A DNA stretch of 64,000 nucleotides, taken from positions 9,672,001 to 9,736,000 of the forward strand of contig OX442323.1 of the NCBI GenBank assembly GCA_949358305.1, given 5' to 3'. Positions 12,115 to 34,318 of this stretch are shown in pieces. Origin of the DNA: Strigamia acuminata. Its lineage: Eukaryota; Arthropoda; Chilopoda; Geophilomorpha; Linotaeniidae. The translations under genes were made by a program, and so were the position numbers. Position 1 is the stretch's first letter. Each line of letters begins with the position of its first letter. The notes below the pieces were generated by a model. That model was not told the DNA's origin. It was given only the letters and a program-made list of their open reading frames with translations, and ran no database searches.

Positions 12115-14010
12115 ATGGAAAACGACTTTGTGCGGCTCGCGAATCGATTGTGGACTCAACACGCAGAAAATGTCAATGTATTCATATTGGGCATCTCGTT
12201 CATGGTGTTTTACACGGGATTTTTACCCACGGATTCCATCGCCGTAAGCTCAAGCTTATTTGTTGCATTTTGTCATTTTTGAACAATTGATCCTTTCGTT
12301 TCGTTTCGTTTCGTTTCGTTCAGCCCATAGTGCTATCGAGTGTGAAAAACGAAGATTCATCTTTCACCGGAGACGGCTACACGAGGTAGGTGTGCTCGCA
12401 ATAAGATTGCTAAACTTTATATTTTTTTTTCAAAAAATTTAATTCAATTTGAGTTTGTCCATCACTTACGTCGTCCTCGCTTTGGCCAATGGTCTGGCAT
12501 CGTCCGTCGTGGCCGTGATCGGTGCTAAATACGCCGTCATTTTAGGTTTCAGTCTGTTGTGGTAATATTTATTTATTTTTTTATTTATTTACTCAATTGT
12601 ATTAATTAAATACACTCCGCGTTTTAGCACGTATACGGCGTCATTTTTGCACGTAGCTGCGTGGTCCCTGTACTTGACGTCTTTTTTAGTCGGTTTTGGA
12701 GGCGCGTGTATGTCCATGTCCAAGCACTCGTCCTTGTACTTTTCAGAAGTTTAAATTTCGTTTATTTATTTATTTATTTATTGGCAGGCAGGCATTTGGA
12801 CCGGCCATGGCAAATTGATGACGGTCAATTCGGACGAATCGAATATTTCAAGGAACAGCGGCATTTTTTGGGCCTTGTTCGAATCGAGCCTTCTATTCGG
12901 CAATTTGGCCGTTTATTTCGATTTGCGCGCATTGATCCACGACTCTCAGTCGAGAACGTCCACTTTTAGCACCCTCCTCAGCGTTTCTGTGGTCGGAATT
13001 CTTCCCTTGCTATTCCTCAGAGTGCCACCAAAGAGACGGGCAACGAAAAAGACGAAGACGAGCTACGTGGACGTCGGAGGAGTGAAAATCGCGAAAATCG
13101 CATGGCGGAGTATCGGCCGAGCCGTTAATTTGTTTTTCACCAAACAGATGCTCGTTCTTTGCTTCACTTTTCTATTCACGGGTAAGACAAATAGCAACAA
13201 AGAACTGTACGAGCTTTAAAAAGGACTCGAATTGGCGTTTTTCAGCTCGGTGTACGGAACTTCGGTCGGGTTCACCAAGAAATCGGGTTCGAAAGAGAAA
13301 GAGAAAGAGAAAACGAACGAGTTTTTAGGTCTGAGCGGGGCGTTTGTCGGAGTGGGCGAAATAGCGGGGAGCGTTGTGTTTGGAGTTTTGGCCAAATGGA
13401 CCCTTAAGTACGGCCGCGACGTCGCGTTCGTGAGCGGCTACGTCGTCCATTTGGTTTCCTACTATTTGATCTTCTTGAATCTGGCCGACGAGACGCCGAT
13501 GCGCGAAACCAACGACTGTTCGTACATTACGGCAAAGTAAACTTAAATAAATTAAATTAAATTAAATAAAATTAAAATAAAATTTGTTTGAAGCATTTCG
13601 GTGGCGATGTTGTGCAGTTTGCTGCTCGGATTCGGCGACGGCTGCTTTAATCCTCAAATCATTTCTCTGCTCGGCTCGTTGTACGCGGACGAGGACGAGT
13701 GCGCGCCGGCTTTCGCAATCTACAAGTTTATTCAGGTGACCGATGATTCTCATTTTAATTGTTTTTCACTTTTCGAATTCAATGAATTACAATGAATTAC
13801 ATTGAATAGTCTCTCGCGTCGGCCATCACCCTGTTTTACACGCATCGATTGGAACTGAGGTTGCAGTTGTTTTTTCTAGTCGTTTCGGGCGCTTTTGGCT
13901 TGGCCGCATTCTGCTGGGCGGAATGGCGCTTCCAGAGACTTCAGTCGACCACAAACCTCGATGTGGACGTCGTTCCTGACCTGACGTATTTAGAGTTGGC
14001 GATCACGTGA
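12115..14010 (+). CDS. MFSD11: UNC93-like transporter MFSD11
   Basis: Polytopic major-facilitator/UNC93-like membrane protein of unknown substrate. Exons 12115-12243, 12324-12385, 12454-12561, 12628-12707, 12792-13181, 13224-13536, 13594-13735, 13810-14010 give 474 residues. Conserved segments: NVFILGISFMVFYTGF (first helix), LMTVNSDESN then NSGIFWALFESSLLFGNL, LELAFFSSVYGTSVGFT, LGLSGAFVGVGEIAGSVVFG, and LCSLLLGFGDGCFNPQ. About 11-12 hydrophobic helices are visible. The donor at 12707 was chosen because it alone restores the frame into the TVNSDE block. The human orthologue, as recalled, lies next to SRSF2, as here, though in a different orientation. The stop codon overlaps a TCACGTGA box. 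Confidence 0.93.
14003..14010. promoter_or_regulatory. TCACGTGA E-box upstream of SRSF2
   Basis: Palindromic box overlapping the last codons of MFSD11 and 191 bases before the SRSF2 start codon. It matches the bHLH-zip (USF/MITF/TFE) core. It could be chance coding sequence, but the same 8-mer recurs upstream of three other genes here. Confidence 0.4.
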
Positions 14011-14200
14011 TTTTTGCCTTGTAATAAATATTTTGCACCAATGAAACGAGCTTGATTAATTTGTCGCTGCGTTGTGCTGCGTGATTTAGCATCCGGTATC
14101 GCAGTTCCGGTCGCCATTTTGCCGCCGCGATCGAGTGCAGCAGCGCCCGCGTCCCGTGCACCGTAAGAAGACAAAGAAAGCCGAGTGTTTAGTCCGTAAA

Positions 14201-14856
14201 ATGAGCTACGGCCGAGGTCCACCTAACATAGAAGGCATGACTTCGTTGAAAGTGGACAATCTGACGTACAGGACGACGCCGGAAGATCTTCGCCGCGCGT
14301 TCGAAAAGTACGGCGAGGTGGGTGACGTGTACATTCCACGTGATCGCTTCACCCGCGAAAGCCGCGGCTTCGCCTTCGTTCGTTTCTACGACAAACGCGA
14401 CGCCGAGGACGCCCTGGAAGCCATGGACGGCCAGATGTTGGATGGGCGCGAGCTGCGCGTGCAGATGGCGCGCTACGGGCGCCCCTCGGACCCCTACAGA
14501 CGCGGCCCGCCGCGCAGCAGCCGTTACGGATATCGCAGTTCTCGTCGATCCAGGTGAGAAACTCATTACATTTTCATTAATAATTTTAATTAATAATTTT
14601 AAATTTAAATTTTAAATTCAATCACAGCGTCTCTGTGAGATCGAGATCGCGATCTCGCAGCCGCCGTCGCCGATCGTCGTCGGGCAGCCGCTCAAGGAGT
14701 CGTTCGCACCGTCGTTCGGACAGCCGAAGCCGAAGCGTGACGAAAACACCGCCGACGCGTTCGCAGTCGCGCTCGCCGAGCAAAAGCGGAAGCAAAAGTC
14801 CAGAGAGAACGAAATCCAAGTCGTCGTCCAGATCCCGCTCGAAATCGGCCGGTTGA
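14201..14856 (+). CDS. SRSF2: Serine/arginine-rich splicing factor 2 (SC35)
   Basis: SR protein that binds exonic splicing enhancers in nuclear speckles and promotes splice-site choice. Two exons, 14201-14553 and 14628-14856, give 193 residues. One RRM occupies about residues 14-92, with RNP2 LKVDNL and RNP1 RGFAFVRFY, followed by the SRSF2-specific VQMARYGRP and a short Gly/Arg/Tyr linker. The RS domain fills the second exon (many RS/SR dipeptides) and ends SRSKSAG. Only one RRM and no zinc knuckle rule out SRSF1 and SRSF7. It follows MFSD11 by 190 bases on the same strand. The long downstream non-coding stretch may hold the 3' UTR splicing used for autoregulation in vertebrates. Confidence 0.95.
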
Positions 14857-15644
14857 TCTCTAGATCGATCGAATGGTATCGCTAAAACGGGAAATTCAAA
14901 GCACCCTTTCCAGTTTCCACTGTTCCTGCCTTTTAAGGTTACGTTTCTTCTTTGAATTCTGTTTGAATTATTATTATTATTATTATTAATCATCATTCTT
15001 TCAATTAGTTCTTTCTATTAGTTATTAGTTACGCGCTTGTATTTTAGAAAAGCACATTTTTTATTCTTAATTTTTAATTATTTTATTTTATAATTTAATT
15101 TAATTTTGTTTAGTTTATTTCTTTGTACTACTCGATGTGTTTTCATGATTATTTCCCATATGTATAACAACAGTGTAATTTGGAAGATTTATTTTGTCTT
15201 TTTTGATTTTTATTTCTTTCTGCTTATTATTTGATTTGATTATGTTTCTTTGCATTATTACGAGTGGGTCACCCAAACAAACAAACAAACAAATAATCTG
15301 AATATCAATGAGCATTGGTTTCTGTCTGGATACGTGAGGAAGGAAGGAAGAAAGTGACAGTTAAAGTTGACTTGATTTAAATGTTGATAATAAGAAATTG
15401 TGTTCTCTATTTTTTTTTTTTTTTTCTGTTTTATTGATTTGTGTTTTGATTGTCATTCTGTTACTGATGATTTTTTTTCTCTGTGTTTTCCTTATAACCA
15501 CAGGCGCAGTTTGCAGTTGTAAGCTGAGCTGTTACTGAGTCAGTTGTGAGCCGTGTTGCTGTTTAATGCTGTTGCTGTTGCTGTGGGGAGATGAGATGAG
15601 AGTAAAAAGAATCAATCTCCTTCTATCTTCGTTCGTGTGTTGAG

Positions 15645-15735
15645 CGGTTAGCAGTTGGCAGGCAGGCAGGCAGTCAGTTCAGGCAGTCAGGCACTTGGCA
15701 GGCAGGCAGCAGCCAGGCGATTAGCAGCAGATTAG
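15645..15735. repeat. GGCAG/CAGT-rich low-complexity tract
   Basis: Imperfect reiterations of GGCAG, CAGTCAG and GCAGCAG run over about 90 bases in the non-coding stretch after SRSF2. No frame is favoured. Confidence 0.7.
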
Positions 15736-16464
15736 CAGAACCAAATTATGCGTTTGCTGTAAAATGGTGACGAAAAAAATACCTTTTCCACTTTTAACCC
15801 TACTTTGATTGATTATCATCACTTTTCTTTACCCCGATTAGCTTCTTTTCTTTTAAATTTTTCATTTTAATTCAACTCACTGACGTCACATCTCAGCTCG
15901 TCCCTACAAACAAACCCGAGTGGATTGATTGATTAATTAATTGATTATATATTATTTTATTTTATTTTATTTTTCATTTACAATTTGTCTTCGTGTACGT
16001 CTTCCTTAGTCATTTCTATTTAGCGCCGATCCGGCGTTTTTGTTTCTTTTTTTCCTTTCCAGTTGGTTAAAGGAGTGACACGCTCAAAACTGAATTCGTG
16101 TTGGTAACTATTTTTTATTATATATATATTTTTTTTAATTTTTATTTTTGCGTCTGCAGTTTCGAAGCGGCGACATTTTGCTTTTTATCATTATTTTTTT
16201 TTTTTTTTTGGAATTAAAATTTGCAGCTTTTGAATGTTTTGTAAACGTTCAGGAACCAATGAAGTTGAAAAATAAAAATTAGAAAACGTTTTTTTTTTTT
16301 CGTCCATGTATATGTGTGGTTGTGTTTGTTTCCGCCGAAACGGTTATGAAATGGAGAAAAAAATTTAAATAAAATGGGCGGTTCGTTTTTCCGTTTTTCT
16401 TTCTTTCTTTCTTTTCCTCGTGCTCGAGCCTCCGCAATCGGCCACGCCACGGCGCCATCGGGCG

Positions 16465-16474
16465 GTCACGTGAC
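16465..16474. promoter_or_regulatory. GTCACGTGAC palindrome (CLEAR-type E-box)
   Basis: A perfect 10-base palindrome lies 82 bases before the start codon of the TCF20/RAI1-like gene. It equals the consensus recalled for TFEB/TFE3 CLEAR elements and also fits USF. Position and palindromy are seen; factor identity is inferred. Confidence 0.5.
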
Positions 16475-16555
16475 GGATCATGCATCTGATTTTAGCGAGA
16501 AAAGTTGTCTGTTATCATAAAATTTGGTAAATATACGGAGCGAGGAGGCGGCAAA

Positions 16556-19500
16556 ATGCCCGGCCCCGTCGAGAGATGGCTGGAGACGTTTATGTGTAAA
16601 CAGTACGCGTACGTATTCGAGGAGTACGGCTTTAAAACGCTGCAGCAGGTGAGTAAACAAAGTGGCAGAAATGAATGGTTTGATCACGGAACCATCATGG
16701 CTGCAATAGCCATTGACAACTGGCGCCACATGAAATGAAATTGAAATGAAACGAACGGGAGGAAAACGAATCGAGTGACAATTGTAAGAGCCCGCTTTCT
16801 CCTCGTCTTGCAGGTTTGCCAGCTCCAATCGTCCACTCTGCACTCGATGGGAATTCCGCCCGACCACTGCGACAAAATCGTCGAGAACGTGTCTGTGCTC
16901 AGGCAGAGTTTAGTCGGTAAGATTGAGAAAAAACACACAATTGAAATTGAAATTGAAATTGAAAGGAAAAGAACGAAACGAAACGCGGATTAGAAACTAG
17001 TGCGATACGAGACGAGACGAGACGATCACGCACGGATGTCGGCGCAAGATGAGACGAGCGCTCGATTCGGTTCTCGGCTCGGCATTGTGTGCGTGCATCT
17101 ATTGATTAATTGTGTCCATCGCTTCGGAGGACACTGGCCTCCGTCTAGTTAACCAGCCGCTCGTTTTCGATCGTATTTGCGTTTGCTCGATGGAATTTGA
17201 CGAGTTTACTCGTCTCATTCGATCGAAACGACACTTTTTGCACCTCGCTCGTCATTTTTCACCTCGATCGCCATTTTTCACGTGGCCTTGACCATTTAGC
17301 GCGTTTTTTCGAAAAGAAAGAATCGTTTTCTCGGTGGGTATTTATCAAAGTTGCCCACCCTTTTCCATTCGAGTGGTCGAGTCTGGTCTCCATGCCCGCA
17401 GGAGAGGCTTAACCGAGGCCCACTCGACTGACTCCACTCCGCTCCACTCCCTTCGCTTCCCTTCGCTTCCCTTCCCTTCCCTTCCCTTCCGTTCCTTTCC
17501 CTTCGACCGACCGAGCGAGCGAGCGAAGTAAAAAAGGAAAGCAAACGATTTTGAATTATATTTTTATTTATTAATTTATTAATTTTTTTTATTTATTTTT
17601 ATTTATTTTTATTTTGTATTTTTGTTCAATTTTTGTTGTAATTTGTTCGGGGCCGCGGTGATGAGCGCGATTAGATGTGAATGAATTGCGAGCGTCGCTT
17701 TTGATCGGTTGCCATGGGAAACGGGAACCGAGCGAAGTGTGGGGGGATGTCTGAATCGATGGGGTTTTGTTTTCTCTCGCAGCTTCATCACCGGAACACA
17801 TGGGGTCGCACGAGACCAACTTTCCTCCGCCGTCGTCGTCTTACGGGGGTCGCCACAATCACCAAAATCATCCTTACCCAAGTAAGGGAAAAGGAAGAAG
17901 TCTCAAAAGTCACACATCTCTTTATTTTCTTTTCTTTTCTTTTCTTTCCGACAGGTTCCGGCGGCTGCAACTACCCGGAAAATCCGTACGACAATCAAAT
18001 GGTAATGAATAATGATAAATGAAAAGAAAAAAAAAGAAGCAAGTGTTTGAATCGTTTGTCATTGTGTTCAGGGCAGCCACAATCAATACGGCTACCATCC
18101 TCCATTGCCCACTTCCTATCCGCCCACGTCGGCGTCGGCGTCGGCGTCGGCGTCCGGGCAGCAGTACAACGGGGCCAGGCTCATCCATCCCTACACCAAC
18201 AGCCAAGCGTACAGCGGCAGCCAGGGCACGCAGTACGTCCCCAGCGAAATCTACGGTACATTTAATTAATTAATTAATTTAATTAACTTACTTGTTAATT
18301 AAATTAAATGTAATTGCTTTTTAGGTCAGTACGGAAACCGGCTGCAGCCCACCAACTGGGAATCGAACGCCGTGGGCTCGCACGACCCGATGCACGCGCC
18401 CAACGCGTACAACCACGGGCAGTCGCCGCGCCACCACACCATGAGCAGCCCGCCCCCGCACCCCGTCCTGCGCTCACCGCCTCCGTCGGCCGGCATGGGC
18501 GCCGCCGCCAACTACCGCCAGATGATGATGTCCACCATGAGCGAGCAGAACCCGCAGCACGCGCACGGCACGTGGTCGCAGGCGCAGATCGCCAGTCCGA
18601 GCATGCTGCGCTCGCCGAGGACCACGCCGTCGCCGGGTAAATCGAAAACATACAGAATAAAAAACACGAAATCAAATTAATTAATTGATTGATTTGCAGG
18701 GATGGGCCACGCGCCGACCAACTTGCCCAACTCGTCGCCGCTGCTGAACCGCTCGCCCGCTCACAAACCGTTCTCGCCGCCGCCGTTCTCGCCGCACGGG
18801 CCGCCGCCGCCCGCACACCAGCACGCGATGGCCGGCTACGAGAACGCCCAGCCGGCGTCGGCAGCGTCGGCGCCGTCACCGTCTCAGTCGCCGCGCGTCG
18901 CCGGCAACAACGCGTCGGACCCGCTGCAGAGCCTGCAGAAGATGGTGATGTCCGAGGCGCAGGCGCCGCCGCTGCCGCCGCCCGTGCGAAGCTCGCCGAC
19001 GGTGGCGAACGAGGCGCAGGCGCAGGCGCAGCCGCACCCGCTTCCACCGACGCGGACGGCGGCCAACTTCGGGTCGATCGAGCAACTGGCGGGGAAGGAG
19101 CAGCAGACGCCGCAGTCGGTGGAGTCGACGCTGTCGTCGGTGTCGTCGCCGTCGCCGTCGTCGTGCCACGAGCAAAAGGCGAACCGCGCGTCGCCGGCAG
19201 AGATCGACGTGATGACTGAAGACGGCAGCGTGGAAAAGTGCAACGGAATTCAGTCACCGCGCTCGACGCCGGCGGACGACGAGACGGCCGCGAGCAAGCT
19301 GAGGTGCAGCAGCAGCAGCAGCAGGAACGGCGACGCGCTGCTCGCCAGCTCGGACCAGTCGCCGCGCGGCCGCTGGAAGATGAGTGTGGTCAACAGTGCG
19401 TCGAACGCGGACGATTTGAATAAGAGGACTTTGAACGACGAGCAGACGTGCAACGGACCCGCCGCGGACAAGAAGCGTCTTCCGCCCGACACGTGCATCG

Positions 19501-21151
19501 TGTCGCCGTGTCCGCCGAAAAAGAAGGGAACGCTGTGTTTCCGCCGACAGAACCACGCGAACGAGCCCTCGGACAAATTCGTCAACGACGACAAGGATTG
19601 TGTGGACTGTCGCTCCAACTGCACTAATTCCAACTCGGTGACGAACAACAACGAGCAGCAAGCGCCGCCGACCTACTCGGTGGTGGCGAACCAGGCCTTG
19701 ACCAACCAGCACACGATCGACCTGAGCCACCTGCAGTCGCGGCACCTGCTCGCGCCGTCTTCCGTGTTCGCCGAACAGCACTTTGCGCTCGACAGGAAGC
19801 GCCAGCGCGAGCGGGTCGCGCACGAAACGCCCTGGACGTCGCCCACCGGCTCCTCGTCGCTCAACAGCAGCGAAGACTCGTCCTCGCCCAGGAAGAAGCG
19901 CGGACGCCCGCTCGGCAGCAAGAACAAGCCAAAGTCGTCGACCGAGGCGAGCGACAAGAAAGCCAAGAAGAAGAACCAGGTGCAGGCGCAGACGCAGACG
20001 CAGTCGCAGACGCAGATGCAAGCCCCGATCCCGGCTCCGGCCCCGATCCCGGCTCAGGCTCCGATCCAAGCCCCGATCCAAGCCTCGATCCCGGCTCCGA
20101 TCCAAGCCCCGGTGGCCGTGCAGCGCGTCGACACCGAATCGGACAAAAAGGTGGTGGACAGGAAGGTGGAGAAGAAGGAGGTGGAGAAGAAGGCCGAGCC
20201 GAAGGTGGTGCGCGGGCCGTACGTGCACGTGGAGGGAGCCAGGGAGAATCCGCTGTCCGTGACGGTGGTGAACGTGCACAGCCGCAAACGCGAGGGGAAC
20301 GAGAAGAACGACGGGAGCGGCGGCCGGAGGAAGAAGGCGGCGCCGCCCAAACAGACGAACGTGCCCACCGTGATGAGTCACTTCACCAAGAGGAAGCTGG
20401 CCAAGATCGGTTTCTCGTGCACGTTGTCCGCGAAATACGACGCGGTGACCAAGGACAAAACGTGGGTGTGCGAACTGTGTCGGAAGGGCAGCCATCACAA
20501 GGGAATGGGGGATCTGTTCGGCCCGTACTTCGAGCTCAATAAGAGGTGTTCGAGCGAGGAAAGCAGTCCGTCTTCCCCCGTCGAGCGCGTCAAAGTACCA
20601 CATTTGAAACTTGTTTTAAAAAGTTTTCAAAATGTCTTTCTTTCTTTCTTTTCCTTTTAGGGACTTCGGTCGAGGGATTCGGAAACGTCGGGAAGCGACG
20701 CGACCAAAGCTCTTCCCTCGCCGGAAACGAATCGGACACCGCGTGAGATGTGGGTTCACGAAAATTGCATCGTTTGGTCTCACGGCGTCTACTTAGTCGG
20801 GAATAAAGTGTACGGATTGGAGGAGGCCGTGAGGGTCGCTTCCGACATGGTATTTGAAAATGAGGAGAAAGGAAAAGAAAAGAAGATGTGTACAAATTTG
20901 TACTTTTTCTTCTTAGATTTGTTGCAAATGCAAGGAATCCGGCGCCACTTTGGGCTGCTTGAACAAAGGATGCGCGGAACAATATCACTACGCATGCGCC
21001 TTGGAAAAAGGTTGTCATTTGGACGAAGACAACTTTTCTCTCGTCTGTTTCAAACACAAGGTAATTAATTTAATTAATTAATTAATTTTGCTTTTGAGAT
21101 TGATCGTTGCATTTGTTTTGACAGCGGAAACCGCGGCAAGGATTGACGTAG
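16556..21151 (+). CDS. TCF20/RAI1-family ePHD chromatin protein with N-terminal SAM-like domain
   Basis: Probable chromatin reader. Exons 16556-16648, 16814-16916, 17783-17881, 17955-18001, 18072-18255, 18325-18636, 18700-20594, 20661-20849, 20917-21060, 21125-21151 give about 1030 residues in frame. Residues 3-66 read as a SAM domain: VERWLETF, QYAYVFEEYGF, L..MGIPPDHCDKIVE. The middle is disordered, rich in Pro/Ser/Gln/Ala, with an AT-hook-like KKRGRPLGSKNKPK (about residues 676-690) and a PAPIQA repeat. The C-terminus is an extended PHD: WVCELCRKG, GDLFGPYF, HENCIVWSHGVYLVG, CCKCKESGATLGC, YHYACALEKGC, FKHK. That is the TCF20/RAI1 signature. Joining the SAM exons to the rest across an 866-base intron rests on matching phase 1, so a separate short 5' gene cannot be excluded. 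Confidence 0.8.
16917..17782 (+). other. Long intron of TCF20/RAI1-like gene
   Basis: 866 bases, far above the local norm. It holds CG-rich unique sequence, a CCCTTCGCTT-type pyrimidine-rich repeat (about 17440-17510) and an A/T-rich end. No coding frame was recognised. It could contain an alternative promoter for the downstream exons. Confidence 0.5.
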
Positions 21152-21764
21152 CGGATTGACACATCGCGGTCGCGGTCGCGGTCGCGGTCGCGGGAGTCTC
21201 CTCCTCAGTTCAGATTCAGATTCAGATTCAGTGTTTTTGTTTCCCCTTTTTTGTCTCGTTTTTTCATTTCCCAATTGGAACGAGTCAGAAATTGAGAAAT
21301 TCGTGTTCAATTACAATTTGTGTTTTCATCGATGCAGCTCAGCCGAAAGAGATTAATTGATTGATTGATTAATTGATTTCATCCAACCTAGTTTGGTTTT
21401 TGTACATTTATTATTCATACTTTTTTCTTTCCTTTTCTACTTTTTTATTCGCTGCCGAATTGGGTATTCTTGTGTGTTCTGTGCAATTTTGCGACTCGGA
21501 GTAAATCGTTTGTAAACTGAACGAAGACGTTTTTTTGCTCGTGTAAAGGGGGCGGAGAAGAAAAAAAGAGAAGAAATTCGGCCATTTACGTGTCGTAACG
21601 TCGTACATAATTTTTTTGTATAGAAATTTTTGTATCTTTGTTGGCCAGTCGATCGTTGAGCGTCTGGCTGTGTTGTCATGAAATTGGACTGTAGAAATAA
21701 AAAGAAAAGAAAAGTAAACTAAAGCAGGACGAAGCGGACGTTTGATTCGTTTGATTTCTAAATT

Positions 21765-21774
21765 CCTTTTAAGG
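21765..21774. promoter_or_regulatory. CArG box upstream of non-muscle myosin II
   Basis: CCTTTTAAGG matches CC(A/T)6GG exactly and is the classic SRF site. It lies 519 bases before the myosin start codon. A second perfect copy lies in intron 1 (23058-23067). Cytoskeletal genes including myosins are known SRF/MRTF targets. A few such matches are expected by chance in 64 kb. Confidence 0.4.
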
Positions 21775-22077
21775 AAATGAGTCGACAGTGGCCAAACTAG
21801 AACGAGACCGAGACCCGAGACCGAGACTTAAAGGCGCTCGCTGTCGCTGCCTTAATAGGCCAAAACCGTTCATTTATTTTGAGCAGAAAAAGAAAAGGAA
21901 AATCGGTGATCGAGTAAAACGTGAAACCAATATTCGAATATTCTGCCCTGGGATATAGGTGGCCGATTTAAAATAATGAATTAATGAATTAATTAAATAT
22001 TCCGCAAAAGGAGGCGCTATAGCTGACCGGAAGTGGCAACGAGCAGCGCCGCCACCCCGGGAATGCATTTTGTCGAG

Positions 22078-22085
22078 TCACGTGA
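22078..22085. promoter_or_regulatory. TCACGTGA E-box upstream of non-muscle myosin II
   Basis: Palindromic bHLH-zip site in the GC-rich promoter region, about 208 bases before the start codon. Confidence 0.4.
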
Positions 22086-22292
22086 TCGAGCAATGACGGC
22101 AGCAGTGAGGCCGGGCCGGAGCGACGTGAACCAGCGCGACTGAAATCGTCTCCTTTCTGCCAGCGAGTCGAGCCGCGACACTCATTCGTCCCGAGCGAGC
22201 AGCGAGCAGCGAGCGAGGAGTTAAGAGCATTCAGAGCCGAAGGTCTCGTGAGTTAATCCTGTAGTGTTCGCCAGCCGTGGGCCAACATAACG

Positions 22293-31001
<8,709 letters not shown>

Positions 31002-31649
31002 AATAAATAAATAAATACTAAACAAATGATTAATTAATTTACCAACCGGTGGCACGAGTTTTAACATTCCCGATGTGGTTTTAAGCAAATTGTGTGTCGT
31101 GCCTCGGTTCCCTTCCTTCTTCCTTCCTTCCTTCCTTCCTTTCTTACGATTGGTTTGTTTCGTTTTCTATTTTCTATTTCCTAACCTAATCACTTAATTT
31201 GTTTCTCCTCATTTTCGAGTCTTCCTAAATCGTGTGGGTGCGGCGACCCGAGTTGTTTATCTGGTGTTTCTTTCTTTCTTTCCTGTTTTCTTCTCTTTTG
31301 TCGCTCGCCAAATCATGTCACGTGCCTCATTTTTATGTAATAAGAGTTCTATCGGGTGAAATTCGGGAAAACCTTTTTCTACTTGAATCATATATTATAA
31401 TTATAATTATTATTATTATTATTTCGCAACTAATTTTGTATGTTGATAATAAATACGCCTTCGGTTGTCTATTGACATTCTTTTTGGGTATACGAATTTT
31501 ATTAAGTAGTCAGTTCGGTTGAAATAAAAATGCAAAAATAATATTATTATCTTTTTTCTTCTTTTCTTTTGTTTTGTGAACGCGAGACAAACATGAGCAC
31601 AGAAGGCAGTTTAAAGGCGAATGGAGGAGAGAAGAGAGGAGAGTTGAGT
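31002..31649. other. Non-coding: convergent 3' ends of myosin II and ECD
   Basis: The stops of the two genes face each other across 648 bases of A/T-rich sequence containing short CTTC and ATT repeats. Possible plus-strand poly(A) signals lie near 31450 and 31522. No coding frame was recognised. Confidence 0.6.
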
Positions 31650-33959
<2,310 letters not shown>

Positions 33960-34318
33960 CAGTCGCTCGTGGTTCGGTGAGTAGTGCGCCGCATCGGATC
34001 AAGGCGGGAGAGGAGGGGCAAGGCAGGAAAAACCACCTACTCCCAACTTCTACGGAGGTTCTTAGGGGCTAAAGGTAGTTTGCATTTTGTTTCCATTCTT
34101 TTGAATACGATGAAAGGTTGTTGTCGTTTAAATTAAGACGACAACAGTTTTGCTTAAAGTCATCATTTCTTTCGAGTTAAAAGTTTTCGTTGTCGATTGC
34201 GATGCGTGAGGTGCTGATGGCCATTATGGCCTACCGTAGAGTATGACGCGCGGATGAGTCATCGTCGGCCATCGAGCGGGTTTCTCGTTGCACGTGTTTA
34301 CGATTTTCGACCCTAAAA
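33960..34318. promoter_or_regulatory. Divergent promoter ECD / POLR3H
   Basis: 359 bases lie between outward-facing start codons. A GGAGAGGAGGGGCAAGGCAGG-like purine-rich block is near 34008-34030 and ATGGCC/ATGGCG-like (YY1-type) motifs near 34220-34275. No TATA box is clear. Confidence 0.5.

Larger units (their letters stand above)
14857..16555. other. Non-coding: SRSF2 3' UTR and promoter of next gene
   Basis: 1.7 kb with no convincing coding frame. The left part is A/T-rich and probably SRSF2 3' UTR. Near 15480-15510 a pyrimidine tract ends in ACCACAG, with a GTAAGC donor shortly after (about 15520), so a cassette exon in the 3' UTR is possible. 15640-15735 is a GGCAG/CAGT-rich low-complexity stretch. 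The right end (from about 16430) is GC-rich and carries GTCACGTGAC at 16465-16474, in front of the TCF20/RAI1-like start codon. Confidence 0.6.
21152..22292. other. Non-coding: 3' UTR and myosin promoter/5' leader
   Basis: Left part: probable 3' UTR of the ePHD gene, with a possible AATAAA near 21694. Right part (from about 21740): promoter and 5' leader of the myosin gene, GC-rich near the start codon with AGCGAGC reiterations around 22190-22220. Recognisable sites are a CArG box at 21765-21774 and TCACGTGA at 22078-22085. Confidence 0.6.

Noticed and set aside
14929-14938. Third perfect CArG box, after SRSF2
   Set aside because: Lies in a 3' UTR far from any start codon; CArG matches are expected a few times by chance in this length.
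19254-20603. Long antisense open frame (449 codons) opposite the ePHD gene
   Set aside because: It is an Arg/Leu-rich mirror of a GC-rich coding exon whose sense frame has recognisable domains and correct splice phases.
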